In this document: one piece after another, positions 1 through 7,527 of the stretch
How positions within the stretch are numbered: the stretch's first letter is position 1
Layout of the letters: every line of letters begins with the position of its first letter
Source: Gardnerella kenyensis
Lineage (GTDB): Bacteria; Actinomycetota; Actinomycetes; Actinomycetales; Bifidobacteriaceae
DNA length: 21,222 nucleotides
Reading direction: 5' to 3'
Assembly: GCA_003585735.1 (NCBI GenBank)
Contig: NQOH01000002.1
Coordinates: forward strand, 152,230-173,451
Notes under the pieces: generated by a model
The model's database searches: none
What the model was told of the DNA's origin: nothing
Seen by the model: only the letters and a program-made list of their open reading frames with translations
Position numbers and translations under genes: made by a program

Positions 1-399
1 TTCCTCCGCACTACGCTCATCTGCAGGCATCTCGTGAATATGAGATTCTGCCAAAGCTTTATTAGAAGTAAGTAAGTCAAGCAGCGCTTCTCGAGTTTTA
101 CGCGCGTTACGATCCTCGCTATCGTAAGCTACGAAACGCTCATCTGCCCACCAAATATGCACTAAATTCCAATTAATCGCTGGCAAAAGTGGGTTGCTAG
201 CAAGCATTTGGAACATGCGAATTGAATCCGTGCCGCCAGTAAGAAGTAAATGGAATGGTTGATTGAGATTTTGCACATTATTTTGTGACTCCATAATAAA
301 CGTTACTAAGCGTTGAGCTGCAACGGCTGAAAGTACATCTGGATTATTGTAGCCGTAAACGCTTGCGTTGTGTGCAAAAGTAACTTCGTTATCTGTCAT
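1..399 (-). CDS. pgl: 6-phosphogluconolactonase, C-terminus cut by window edge
   Basis: Only the first 133 codons are present; the gene runs off the left edge. The product would hydrolyse 6-phosphogluconolactone to 6-phosphogluconate, the second step of the cytoplasmic oxidative pentose-phosphate pathway. The sequence shows the family hallmarks: HLLLTGGTDSIRMF, the phosphate-binding glycine-rich loop near residue 50, and VHIWWADERFV near residue 80, the WxDER(F/W)V motif of the DevB/Pgl family. The ATG at 399 has an AAGGAA ribosome site five bases upstream (405-410). It is the third gene after zwf and opcA on the same strand, 79 bp downstream of opcA, so it is probably in the same transcript, although the spacer holds repeats and a hairpin. 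Identity is firm from motifs plus context. Confidence 0.93.
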   Translation of the reverse strand, partial: MTDNEVTFAHNASVYGYNNPDVLSAVAAQRLVTFIMESQNNVQNLNQPFHLLLTGGTDSIRMFQMLASNPLLPAINWNLVHIWWADERFVAYDSEDRNARKTREALLDLLTSNKALAESHIHEMPADERSAEE

Positions 400-426
400 A
401 GTTATTCCTTTTATGCAATTAAAAAT

Positions 427-457
427 GTTTCACTCGCTGTTTCACGCGTTGTTTCAC
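427..457. repeat. Three GTTTCAC direct repeats at 12-bp spacing
   Basis: GTTTCAC occurs at 427-433, 439-445 and 451-457, exactly 12 bp apart (GTGAAAC on the coding strand of the operon). The five-base spacers differ (tcgct, gcgtt), so only the heptamer is conserved. The repeats lie between opcA and pgl. Their function is unknown; they could bind a protein or affect mRNA processing. Confidence 0.75.
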
Positions 458-462
458 GTTTT

Positions 463-478
463 GTCTATTTTTATAGAC
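463..478 (-). other. Small perfect hairpin directly after the opcA stop codon
   Basis: GTCTAT (463-468) and ATAGAC (473-478) form a 6-bp perfect stem with a four-base loop, starting at the base after the opcA stop. On the operon strand it is followed by A-rich sequence, not a T-run, so it does not look like an intrinsic terminator. It may mark an mRNA processing or stability element, which is inference. Confidence 0.5.
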
Positions 479-1420
479 TTAATTGTTCTCTGCAGGATTA
501 TCTCGAACCAGCTGCGCGTAAATTTCGTCCGGATCAATGCGTCGCAATTCCTCACTTAAGCAATCATCCAAAGTGCGAATAGGAAGCGCAATCGGCTGAG
601 CGGTCTGACCGGGAAGACTAATCAAAGCCTGATCTCCGCCAGCAGGGCGAGTAAGAGACAAAGTGCCATCCTCGCGCTCTAAAGTTACGGAAGTAATAGC
701 TTTCGCATCAGGATTTTCAACTATTTCTACAGGCACGCGCAAACTACTCTTAAGCCAAGCTGCCAGTAAATGCAAAGAAACATAGTGCGTAGGACCAGTA
801 ACTTTTGCGCTAGTAATCGGCAAATGCGGAGGCTGATCGAGCATAGAAGCAAGTAACGCACGCCAAGGAGTTAAACGCGTCCAAGACAAATCTGCATCCT
901 GCGGAGACCAGTTCTTGCGCAAGTTTTGAACAGTTTTAAGAGTGTCATCTGCACGCTGAGCGTCAGTAATTCTGCTACTAGCCATAGCTCCAAGCAAATC
1001 ATGAGCAGGATCTTCCGGAGCATTCGTAGGCCACCAAGCAACAATCGGCGCATCCGGCACAAGCAGCGGAATAACAAGCGTATCCGGGTGGCGAACCAAG
1101 CCGTTATGCGGATACAAAATAATAATCTCGCCAGCGCCAGCATCAGCACCAAAACGCACTTGAGCGTCAAGATTTGGCACAATTTCTCCGCGCTCAGCAG
1201 CATTCTCGCTAGACCAGTCTCGAACCATAGCAATAACGCGGCAAGGATGCTCGCGGCTCGCAGCATTAGCTGCTTCAAGAGCATGCTCCAATTCTTTAAG
1301 ATCTGTGTCGATTAAAAGAGTAAGCACGCGTCCTGTTGCAGATTCTCCACGCTCTTCGTGCAATTCGTCGATTTTTTGCGAAATTTTACTGGTATTAGTA
1401 TCAGGAAGGTTGATAATCAT
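479..1420 (-). CDS. opcA: OpcA, glucose-6-phosphate dehydrogenase assembly/activator protein
   Basis: OpcA binds and activates glucose-6-phosphate dehydrogenase in cyanobacteria and actinobacteria; it has no known catalytic activity. The product (313 aa from this start) has the typical central block with PHNGLVRHPDTLVIPLLVPDAP, written here as PHNGLVRH and VIPLLVPDAPIVAWWP, the conserved hydrophobic-WWP segment of the family. The start is decided by the ribosome site: GGAGG at 1426-1430 lies five bases before the ATG at 1420, and that ATG overlaps the TGA stop of zwf (ATGA, 1417-1420). An upstream in-frame ATG at 1432 would have the GGAGG inside the coding region and is less likely. Overlap with zwf implies translational coupling, fitting a protein that acts on the zwf product. 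Confidence 0.93.
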   Translation of the reverse strand: MIINLPDTNTSKISQKIDELHEERGESATGRVLTLLIDTDLKELEHALEAANAASREHPCRVIAMVRDWSSENAAERGEIVPNLDAQVRFGADAGAGEIIILYPHNGLVRHPDTLVIPLLVPDAPIVAWWPTNAPEDPAHDLLGAMASSRITDAQRADDTLKTVQNLRKNWSPQDADLSWTRLTPWRALLASMLDQPPHLPITSAKVTGPTHYVSLHLLAAWLKSSLRVPVEIVENPDAKAITSVTLEREDGTLSLTRPAGGDQALISLPGQTAQPIALPIRTLDDCLSEELRRIDPDEIYAQLVRDNPAENN

Positions 1421-3006
1421 GGCAGCCTCCAATGGCGATTATTACGAGCAAGCATATCGTCAGCTTCCCTAGGACCCCAAGTTCCAGCACGATACGGCTG
1501 TGGTTGTGTGCCAAGGGAACTCCAGAATTCCTCAATAGGGTCGAGAATCTTCCAGCTTAAATCTACTTCTTCAGTAGTTGGGAACAGTGGTGGTTCGCCA
1601 AGAAGAACGTCAAGAATCAGACGTTCATAAGCTTCAGGTGAGCTTTCAGTAAATGAACGTCCGTAACTAAAGTCCATAGAAACGTCTCGAACTTCCATAG
1701 CAGTTCCGCCAGGAACTTTTGCTCCAAAACGCATAGTAACGCCCTCGTCTGGCTGAACGCGAATCACAATAGCATTGCTACCAAGTTCTCGAACAGCAGT
1801 TGATTCAAACGGCAAGTGCGGAGCGCGCTTAAAAATCACAGCAATTTCCGTAACGCGCTTTCCTAAACGTTTGCCAGTGCGCAAGTAGAATGGCACTCCA
1901 GCCCAGCGGCGAGTATCAACGTCTAGTCGCACAGCAGCATACGTTTCCGTAGTGCTTTTAGGGTCGATTCCTTGTTCTTCCAAATAACCAACTGCTTTAT
2001 AAGAGCCTTGCCATCCTGCTGCGTATTGTCCGCGAGCAGTATTTGCTGCCAAATCTTGAGGCAAACGAATAGCAGATAAAACTTTCGTTTTTTCTGCAGT
2101 CAAATCGCTAGCACGGAAACTTACAGGCTCTTCCATAGCAGTAAGCGCCATAAGCTGAAGCAAGTGGTTCTGAATCACATCGCGCGCAGCACCAATGCCA
2201 TCGTAATAACCGGCACGCCCGCCAATACCAATATCTTCAGCCATCGTAATTTGCACGTGATCAACATAATTCGCATTCCAAATCGGCTCATACATTGCGT
2301 TAGCAAAACGGAAAGCAAGCAAATTTTGCACTGTTTCCTTACCTAAGTAATGGTCGATGCGGAACACAGAATTAGGATCAAAAACTTCTGAAACAACGCG
2401 GTCTAATTCGCGAGCGCTCGCTAAATCATGGCCGAAAGGCTTCTCAATAATTACGCGGCGCCACGCGTGTTCGGAAGAGTGAGAAAGTCCGGATGCTGCC
2501 AACTGTTGCGCAACAATAGGGAAGCTTGAAGGCGGAATAGACATGTAAAATGCGTGGTTTCCGCGAGTGCCGCGATCCCTATCTAACTCGTTAACTGTTT
2601 TACTTAAACGCTCAAACGCAGAAGCATCGTCAAAAGTGCCGCGCACAAAACGTATGCCTTTTGCAAGATTAATCCAAGTTGACTCACGAAATGGCGTGCG
2701 GCAATGCTGTTCAATATTTTCGCGCACAAAGTTTACGAAATGCTCATCCGTCCAGTCTCTTCTAGCAAAACCAGTTAAACCAAATCCTGGCGGAAGAAGT
2801 CCACGGTTCGCTAAATCGTACACTGCTGGCATAAGCTTTTTGCGTGCTAAATCGCCTGTAATTCCAAAAATTACCAAACTGCACGGGCCAGCGATGCGAG
2901 CTAAACGCAAGTCGCGCGGATCTCGCAATGGGTTCGTCCACGCAGACTCGTCGTCAGTAGCGTGTTGCGTGTTAAAAGGAATCCTCAACTCAGTCATATA
3001 TACCAT
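1417..3006 (-). CDS. zwf: Glucose-6-phosphate 1-dehydrogenase
   Basis: Oxidises glucose 6-phosphate to 6-phosphogluconolactone with reduction of NADP+, the entry step of the oxidative pentose-phosphate pathway in the cytoplasm. The 529-aa product has the nucleotide-binding GITGDLARKK near residues 48-57, the IIEKPFG block at 186-192, and the active-site signature RIDHYLGKE at 216-224. The N-terminal SAWTNPLRDPRD followed by RIAGP is typical of actinobacterial Zwf. The start is uncertain: ATGs at 3006 and 2997 are both in frame and neither has a Shine-Dalgarno site at a good distance (an AGGA lies 22 bases before 3006). It is first gene of zwf-opcA-pgl. Function is certain; the first few residues are not. 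Confidence 0.96.
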   Translation of the reverse strand: MVYMTELRIPFNTQHATDDESAWTNPLRDPRDLRLARIAGPCSLVIFGITGDLARKKLMPAVYDLANRGLLPPGFGLTGFARRDWTDEHFVNFVRENIEQHCRTPFRESTWINLAKGIRFVRGTFDDASAFERLSKTVNELDRDRGTRGNHAFYMSIPPSSFPIVAQQLAASGLSHSSEHAWRRVIIEKPFGHDLASARELDRVVSEVFDPNSVFRIDHYLGKETVQNLLAFRFANAMYEPIWNANYVDHVQITMAEDIGIGGRAGYYDGIGAARDVIQNHLLQLMALTAMEEPVSFRASDLTAEKTKVLSAIRLPQDLAANTARGQYAAGWQGSYKAVGYLEEQGIDPKSTTETYAAVRLDVDTRRWAGVPFYLRTGKRLGKRVTEIAVIFKRAPHLPFESTAVRELGSNAIVIRVQPDEGVTMRFGAKVPGGTAMEVRDVSMDFSYGRSFTESSPEAYERLILDVLLGEPPLFPTTEEVDLSWKILDPIEEFWSSLGTQPQPYRAGTWGPREADDMLARNNRHWRLP

Positions 3007-3142
3007 CGTAATATTTTGACGCTATTTTTCCTACTCGAGTTGCTATTTTAGTTACATTTTCGATATAGGATTTTCTTGTAGCTAACGCAAAATCGTTACG
3101 CTTGTTAAAATCTGAGTTTTTAAAATGCGTTAATCCTTTATT

Positions 3143-3169
3143 AAATTACGCAAATTACGCAAATTACGC
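3143..3169. repeat. Three tandem copies of a 9-bp unit across an acyltransferase stop codon
   Basis: AAATTACGC is repeated three times without interruption (3143-3151, 3152-3160, 3161-3169). The last copy contains the TAA stop (3164-3166) of the acyltransferase gene read on the minus strand. The rest of the 157-bp spacer to zwf is AT-rich with only weak AT-only hairpins (for example 3105-3122), and no clear terminator or promoter. Confidence 0.8.
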
Positions 3170-5647
3170 TCCGCACAACGCAAGTCGAATCATCTTCGAG
3201 TATTGCGGGCCGCCGACTGGAGTTAAATGAACGCCATCATCTGTTAAGTATTCAGAATGGCCTTCACTAAAACCGTGCCAATCAATAATGCCAACGTTAG
3301 GATGCGTTGCCGCAAACTTGCGCAAGCGATCGTTAGTTACATCCTGCCAAGGCTGCGGAACGCGAGTTGTGACGAAATAAACAGGTTTGCCATGAACTAC
3401 GTCAACCATATGTTGAAGCACGCTGTCATCGTGTGGAGGACCATTCGTGCCTAGAGCGTAAATAACTATATCTCCAGCATGCTTGCCCGAAATATCCTGC
3501 TCGTATTCATCAGCACCGTGGAAGATTTGCCGACTTACTTTTCCGTCAATATAAGCGTTAGGCATAACTTTTAACAAGTACGGCTTAGCGCCTTCTGTAA
3601 TGGAATCTCCAACCATTGTGAAGTTTACAGAACACGTTCCTGTGTTCTTATCGATTCTAGTATGTGAAGCAATAAGATTTCTTGGAACTTTTTCTGCAAT
3701 AGGGAATAGTATGCGATGCTTCGATGGGGTTGGAGGAAGCGTCTGCTTTGTTACGTTTTTACGCAATCCTTTTATCTTCTTATGAGTTGAAGAAGATTCT
3801 GCTTTATTCGAAGAAGAATTATTTTGCTTCGTATTTTGCTTCGTATTTTGTTGCGCTGTAGCTGCTGATAATTCTGGACGGAGCTGTATAGAACGCTGTT
3901 CTGCAATACTGCGCCAGTTTAAAGGCAACGCAATTAACGCAACTGTTATTATGCAGCAGATTGTTAATGCTACGCAATGTATTAGCTTATGCAAATGATT
4001 TTTTGCTTTATTTTCAAACAGCTGGTAGAAGCATTCCGCTACTACAACTGTGGCAACTAATTGAAGTAACTGTTCCCACCAAGAAACTGCGGTTGTTCGC
4101 GTTGCAGGATTGCATAATTCAAGTAATGGGAAATGTACTAAATAAATCGCAAAAGATCGCTTGCCTAAGTAAGCTAATGGTTTTAAAGCAAATATTCTGG
4201 AACAAATATTGTCGGATTGAGTGCAAGCCCAAACTATAATCGTGCAAGCTGCAGCGGTTATAGTGTATCCGCCAAAAGTAAATACAGAAGAAGTACCATC
4301 TGCGTAAACAAAGCAAAGGCACAGAATTATTGTTGCTGCAATTCCTATAGCAGAACGCTGCCAAGACTTCAAAGGAGAGTAAAACACCGTTTTTGGAGTG
4401 TTAAAAGCATCTTCTGGAAGCTCGCGTATGTCGGACGCATTCGACTTCTTTTCGGAAGGTTCAGAAGAATCTTGCGCATCTTCTGTTAAATCAATTTGTA
4501 ATCCTGCGCGTAAATCTTCAGGAATACCATCGTCGTAAGCATTTTTTTCGGCGCTTATTTCTGAAGATACATTTGATTGCAATTCTGAATTATTTGAAGC
4601 ATTTTCATAATTGTCTGCTTTATTCTTCGCAAGCTCAACAATAATATTCTTCTTGCCGCGCACAAAATACCACACGTGAATAAGCCATGCGTGTAAAGAG
4701 TGCTTGCTAAACCATGCGCAGTACATTGCAAGCATTGCGCCTAGCAAAAATTCCGAAGCGCGAGTATCAAGCGAATAGTACACGCGAGCTGGAGTTGTGT
4801 AATTGCCAAACAAATATGCAAAAGTAAAAGTAAGAGCAGAAGAAAGTATTGCCAAACCAGCAGTTATGTACATTCGTACCATTGCTTTTCTTACGAACTT
4901 TATTAACGCTGTAAGAATAAGCGGCCAAATTATGAATGCTTGCATAACAAGGCCCAAATACCAAAGATGCTTAATAGGGGAAGGCAATCCGCTTTGTTCA
5001 AAATAAGATAGCTTTCTAGCTACATACATTATGTTGCTAAAGAAGCCTGCTCCTGAAAAAGCGTCTGCTTGTAATTTTGGAAGTAAACTTGGCGAGAAAA
5101 GCCACATTATTGGTGCGCTAACGCCAATAATTCCAAGTGTTGGCGGCCAAATTCTTTTAATTCGGTGCCAAACATACTGCCAATAGTTATGTACTCCGCG
5201 ATTTGAATCAGTGCTATTTTCCTTCTCGCGCGCGCTTATGTAACGCAAAACTGTGCGCGTGCAAAAATATCCAGAAAGAACTAAGAAAAGTGTTACGCCT
5301 AAAAAGCCGCCGGAAAGCATACTAGGGCGCATGTGGAAGCACACAATTCCAATAATTGCGAGCGCGCGTAATCCGTCGATTGCTAGATTTCTTTTAGGAG
5401 CAGACTCTTGTGGCTTTTTGGTGATGTTATTTTCTTTATTTGCAGACGAATCAATTTTGTTAGTCGAATCTTTCTTAATGTATGAAGTATTCGCTACGGA
5501 TTCTTTTTTAGAATATGTATTTTCTGCTACGGCTTTTTTACTTGTGCTTGGTTTAGTAGCAATATTTTTTGCTTTAGCTTTCCCTTGATCATGCGTCGAA
5601 TTAAGCGGTGAAACAGTGTTGGCATTCACGCGTTTCTTTTTGGTCAT
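3164..5647 (-). CDS. OatA-like membrane O-acyltransferase with C-terminal SGNH domain
   Basis: Predicted to move an acyl (probably acetyl) group across the membrane and onto an extracellular glycan; peptidoglycan or a surface polysaccharide are possible acceptors. From the ATG at 5647 it has 827 residues: a Lys/Ser/Asn-rich cytoplasmic tail (about 1-85); an acyltransferase-3 membrane domain opening with NLAIDGLRALAIIGIVCFH (His105) and carrying HRIKRIWPP at 161-169; a hydrophilic acidic insert at about 330-425 inside the membrane domain; a last helix near 555-576; a linker; and a secreted SGNH domain with GDSI (Ser682), GTN (Asn735) and DDGVH (Asp804, His807). Cys672 and Cys825 bracket that domain. 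An open frame extends upstream to a TTG at 5803, but no ribosome site supports it, and a promoter-like pair (5659-5688) sits just before 5647. The acceptor is unknown. Confidence 0.88.
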   Translation of the reverse strand: MTKKKRVNANTVSPLNSTHDQGKAKAKNIATKPSTSKKAVAENTYSKKESVANTSYIKKDSTNKIDSSANKENNITKKPQESAPKRNLAIDGLRALAIIGIVCFHMRPSMLSGGFLGVTLFLVLSGYFCTRTVLRYISAREKENSTDSNRGVHNYWQYVWHRIKRIWPPTLGIIGVSAPIMWLFSPSLLPKLQADAFSGAGFFSNIMYVARKLSYFEQSGLPSPIKHLWYLGLVMQAFIIWPLILTALIKFVRKAMVRMYITAGLAILSSALTFTFAYLFGNYTTPARVYYSLDTRASEFLLGAMLAMYCAWFSKHSLHAWLIHVWYFVRGKKNIIVELAKNKADNYENASNNSELQSNVSSEISAEKNAYDDGIPEDLRAGLQIDLTEDAQDSSEPSEKKSNASDIRELPEDAFNTPKTVFYSPLKSWQRSAIGIAATIILCLCFVYADGTSSVFTFGGYTITAAACTIIVWACTQSDNICSRIFALKPLAYLGKRSFAIYLVHFPLLELCNPATRTTAVSWWEQLLQLVATVVVAECFYQLFENKAKNHLHKLIHCVALTICCIITVALIALPLNWRSIAEQRSIQLRPELSAATAQQNTKQNTKQNNSSSNKAESSSTHKKIKGLRKNVTKQTLPPTPSKHRILFPIAEKVPRNLIASHTRIDKNTGTCSVNFTMVGDSITEGAKPYLLKVMPNAYIDGKVSRQIFHGADEYEQDISGKHAGDIVIYALGTNGPPHDDSVLQHMVDVVHGKPVYFVTTRVPQPWQDVTNDRLRKFAATHPNVGIIDWHGFSEGHSEYLTDDGVHLTPVGGPQYSKMIRLALCGA

Positions 5648-5658
5648 TTTGCCTGCAC

Positions 5659-5688
5659 TTTGTAAAACATGCTGGTATGTTTTTGCAA
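5659..5688 (-). promoter_or_regulatory. Candidate promoter of the acyltransferase gene
   Basis: On the minus strand, TTGCAA (5688-5683) and TACAAA (5664-5659) are separated by 18 bp, and the ATG lies 11 bases after the -10. This gives a leader of only a few bases and supports 5647 as the start. Each hexamer matches the consensus at four of six positions, so the call is tentative. The rest of the 296-bp divergent gap up to ppa is AT-rich and I see no strong ppa promoter in it. Confidence 0.4.
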
Positions 5689-5943
5689 CATATTGTGTGT
5701 AAAACAGAGCCATAATAACTGCGTATTGAGACACTTCGATTGATAAAGCGTGTCTTGCTAAAATGCTTGATATATCAACGAAAATACAGATTTTTTCATG
5801 CAATTTTTCGATGGATTTTTGATTTTTTATTGCACTTGATTATGCAGTTGAAAAAATTGTTACAGCATAACGTTCTTTGGTGCGCGCTAAAGTGAGAGGG
5901 AACAGTTATATGAATTGTTATCAACTCTATAAAAGGAGCCAAA

Positions 5944-6438
5944 ATGGCAGAAACTTTTAATGTTGTGGTTGAAATCCCACGCGGTTCTAAAAACAAGTAT
6001 GAAGTAGATCACGAAACTGGTCGCGTGTTCTTGGATCGTACCCTCTTTACTGCAATGGGTTACCCAGATGATTACGGCTACATTGATGGCACTTTGGGCG
6101 AAGATGGCGATCCACTTGACGCTCTTGTGATGATTCCAAATTCTGTATTCCCAGGTTGTGTTGTTGAGTGCCGCGCTGTTGGTTTGTATCACATGGTTGA
6201 TGAAGCAGGTGGAGACGATAAGGTTTTGTGCGTGCCTGCAGACGTTCGTTTTGATGACATCAAGGATATTGATGACGTGAACGAGTATCACAAGGCTGAA
6301 ATCAAGCACTTCTTCGAGCAGTACAAGGCTTTGGAGCCAGGTAAGGAAGTTCTTCCTGGTGACTTCTGGGCTGGCGTAGAGCAAGCTGAGAAGGAAATTG
6401 TTGCTGCGCGCAAGCGTTTGGAAGAAAGCGAAAAGTAA
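5944..6438 (+). CDS. ppa: Inorganic pyrophosphatase, family I
   Basis: Hydrolyses pyrophosphate to phosphate in the cytoplasm, pulling biosynthetic reactions such as tRNA charging and DNA synthesis forward; it depends on Mg2+. The 164-aa length is normal for the soluble bacterial family I enzyme. Visible motifs are EIPRGSKNKYEVD near residues 10-22, GYPDDYGYI near 39-47, and the metal-binding signature DGDPLDALVM near 55-64, followed by DDKVLCVPAD with its conserved Lys and Asp. The start has a good AAGGAG site (5933-5938) five bases upstream. The gene is divergent from the acyltransferase and is followed by a bidirectional terminator, so it appears to be monocistronic. Codon use looks adapted, as expected for a highly expressed housekeeping gene. 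Confidence 0.98.
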   Translation: MAETFNVVVEIPRGSKNKYEVDHETGRVFLDRTLFTAMGYPDDYGYIDGTLGEDGDPLDALVMIPNSVFPGCVVECRAVGLYHMVDEAGGDDKVLCVPADVRFDDIKDIDDVNEYHKAEIKHFFEQYKALEPGKEVLPGDFWAGVEQAEKEIVAARKRLEESEK

Positions 6439-6458
6439 GCTTCGTTCTTGCGTAAAGT

Positions 6459-6497
6459 AAGCTAATAAAGCTGAATTAAGCTAAATTAAGCTAAATA
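6459..6497. repeat. 10-bp tandem repeat AAGCTAAATT downstream of ppa
   Basis: AAGCTGAATT, AAGCTAAATT and AAGCTAAATA follow each other at 6468-6497, with a shorter AAGCTAATA copy at 6459-6467. They lie in the ppa 3' region before the terminator. They are probably slippage-derived; no function is evident. Confidence 0.7.
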
Positions 6498-6518
6498 AAA
6501 ATAAAATAAATCTAAAAT

Positions 6519-6553
6519 AAAACGTCGAAAGCTGCTTTTGTTTTCGGCGTTTT
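6519..6553. terminator. Bidirectional intrinsic terminator between ppa and the membrane protein
   Basis: AAAACGTCGAAA (6519-6530) pairs with TTTCGGCGTTTT (6542-6553) through 12 positions with one G-T wobble and an 11-base loop. T-rich tracts follow on both strands (TTTTATTTTATTT on plus, TTTTATTTTAGATTT on minus), so it can end both ppa and the convergent gene. Confidence 0.85.
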
Positions 6554-6561
6554 ATTTTATT

Positions 6562-7353
6562 TCATGCTGCTATTAGCATTCCAAGACCTGCAATGTATAC
6601 CATCATTCCCGAAAACATGATTGGCATAATCGCGAATGCAATATCGTTAGTGGTTTTATTTTTGTAGTATTCGTTGCAATTATCTCGAACCCATAAATGC
6701 GAAAGTCCCGATAATAAAACCACCATTAAAATACACAACAACATCACGAGAATTCCGCCATCCGTGCTGCGCAAAGATGGCATAAAACGAACAATCGACG
6801 GTAGGAACAGCCAGCCAGGTAAAGCCGCACAAGCAATACTTGCGGTTAAAGTGTGAGCAAGATTCCTGACTAAATTCGTGCGATTTTCGCGTAGCATTTG
6901 TCTTAAGAAAGTTACAAAAGTGGTCGCAACAAGAATTAGCGCAAACGACACAGCCCATCTTTCGTATGGGCGAATAGCTGCAATAAATTTACTCATTGAA
7001 ACTGTTTCGTTGTCAATGATTACGCTTTGTGGAAGCCAGCCTTTTAACGCGAAAGTTGCGCACCACGTAGAAGCAATTCCTGAGCATAAAGCAATAATGC
7101 GGTCAACTATATTGCCGTGTAGTGGCCATAATGCTAGGAATGTTAAAAGTATTATCATGCACAAAGTAAGTGTTATTTTTGCTGTTGCAACTGGTAGAGC
7201 AGCAGCAATTGCAAGAAGTAATACTACAACAATTTGGCTCGCAATCATTGCAATTGTGCTTGCGTGACGAGATTTATTCTTCTTATCAAGATTTGTGCAA
7301 GAAGTAGCATCTTTTTGCGTCTTATCGTTGCAAGTGCATGTTTCATCTCTCAT
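6562..7353 (-). CDS. Unknown integral membrane protein with about seven helices
   Basis: I do not recognise the family. The 263-aa product has a hydrophilic N-terminal tail with three cysteines (C6, C8, C19) and several Lys, then about seven hydrophobic segments near residues 33-54, 57-76, 83-102, 132-151, 165-187, 198-220 and 238-262. A basic loop (RQMLRENRTNLVRN, about 151-164) lies between helices four and five. The ATG at 7353 has GGGAG (7359-7363) five bases upstream, which supports this start. It converges on ppa and diverges from glnR across a 354-bp region holding GlnR-box-like repeats, so a GlnR target is possible, but this is inference from position only. No catalytic or transport signature is visible. 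Confidence 0.8.
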   Translation of the reverse strand: MRDETCTCNDKTQKDATSCTNLDKKNKSRHASTIAMIASQIVVVLLLAIAAALPVATAKITLTLCMIILLTFLALWPLHGNIVDRIIALCSGIASTWCATFALKGWLPQSVIIDNETVSMSKFIAAIRPYERWAVSFALILVATTFVTFLRQMLRENRTNLVRNLAHTLTASIACAALPGWLFLPSIVRFMPSLRSTDGGILVMLLCILMVVLLSGLSHLWVRDNCNEYYKNKTTNDIAFAIMPIMFSGMMVYIAGLGMLIAA

Positions 7354-7388
7354 ACGCGCTCCCAGCTACTGTAAATGCCAAGTAAAAT

Positions 7389-7414
7389 AAGCCAACTTCG
7401 TAATATTTTGGCTT
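7389..7414 (-). other. Leader hairpin upstream of the membrane protein gene
   Basis: AAGCCAA (7389-7395) and TTGGCTT (7408-7414) form a perfect 7-bp stem with a 12-base loop, 36-61 bases before the start at 7353. On the minus strand it is followed by ATTTTACTT. It could act as a weak attenuator or simply a leader structure; there is no direct proof. Confidence 0.45.
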
Positions 7415-7527
7415 TTGTTAATTCCTTACTAATAACGTATTCTACAACCTGCGCATGTATTTCGAATTATTTTATGTTGAGACAACGTTTTTTAGATATA
7501 TTTATCAAGCATTTGCTAAATAATCTG

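Noticed and set aside
427..457. CRISPR-like array
   Set aside because: The units are 7 bp with 5-bp spacers, far too short, and no cas genes are present.
3105..3122. AT-only hairpin (TTAAAA/TTTTAA) as terminator of the acyltransferase
   Set aside because: It has no GC pairs and no proper T-run after a stable stem.
5648..5803. Extended N-terminus of the acyltransferase from a TTG at 5803
   Set aside because: There is no ribosome site, and a promoter-like pair lies inside the extension, so 5647 is preferred.
5887..6384. 165-codon open frame antisense to ppa
   Set aside because: It is covered by a certain gene on the other strand and shows no family features.
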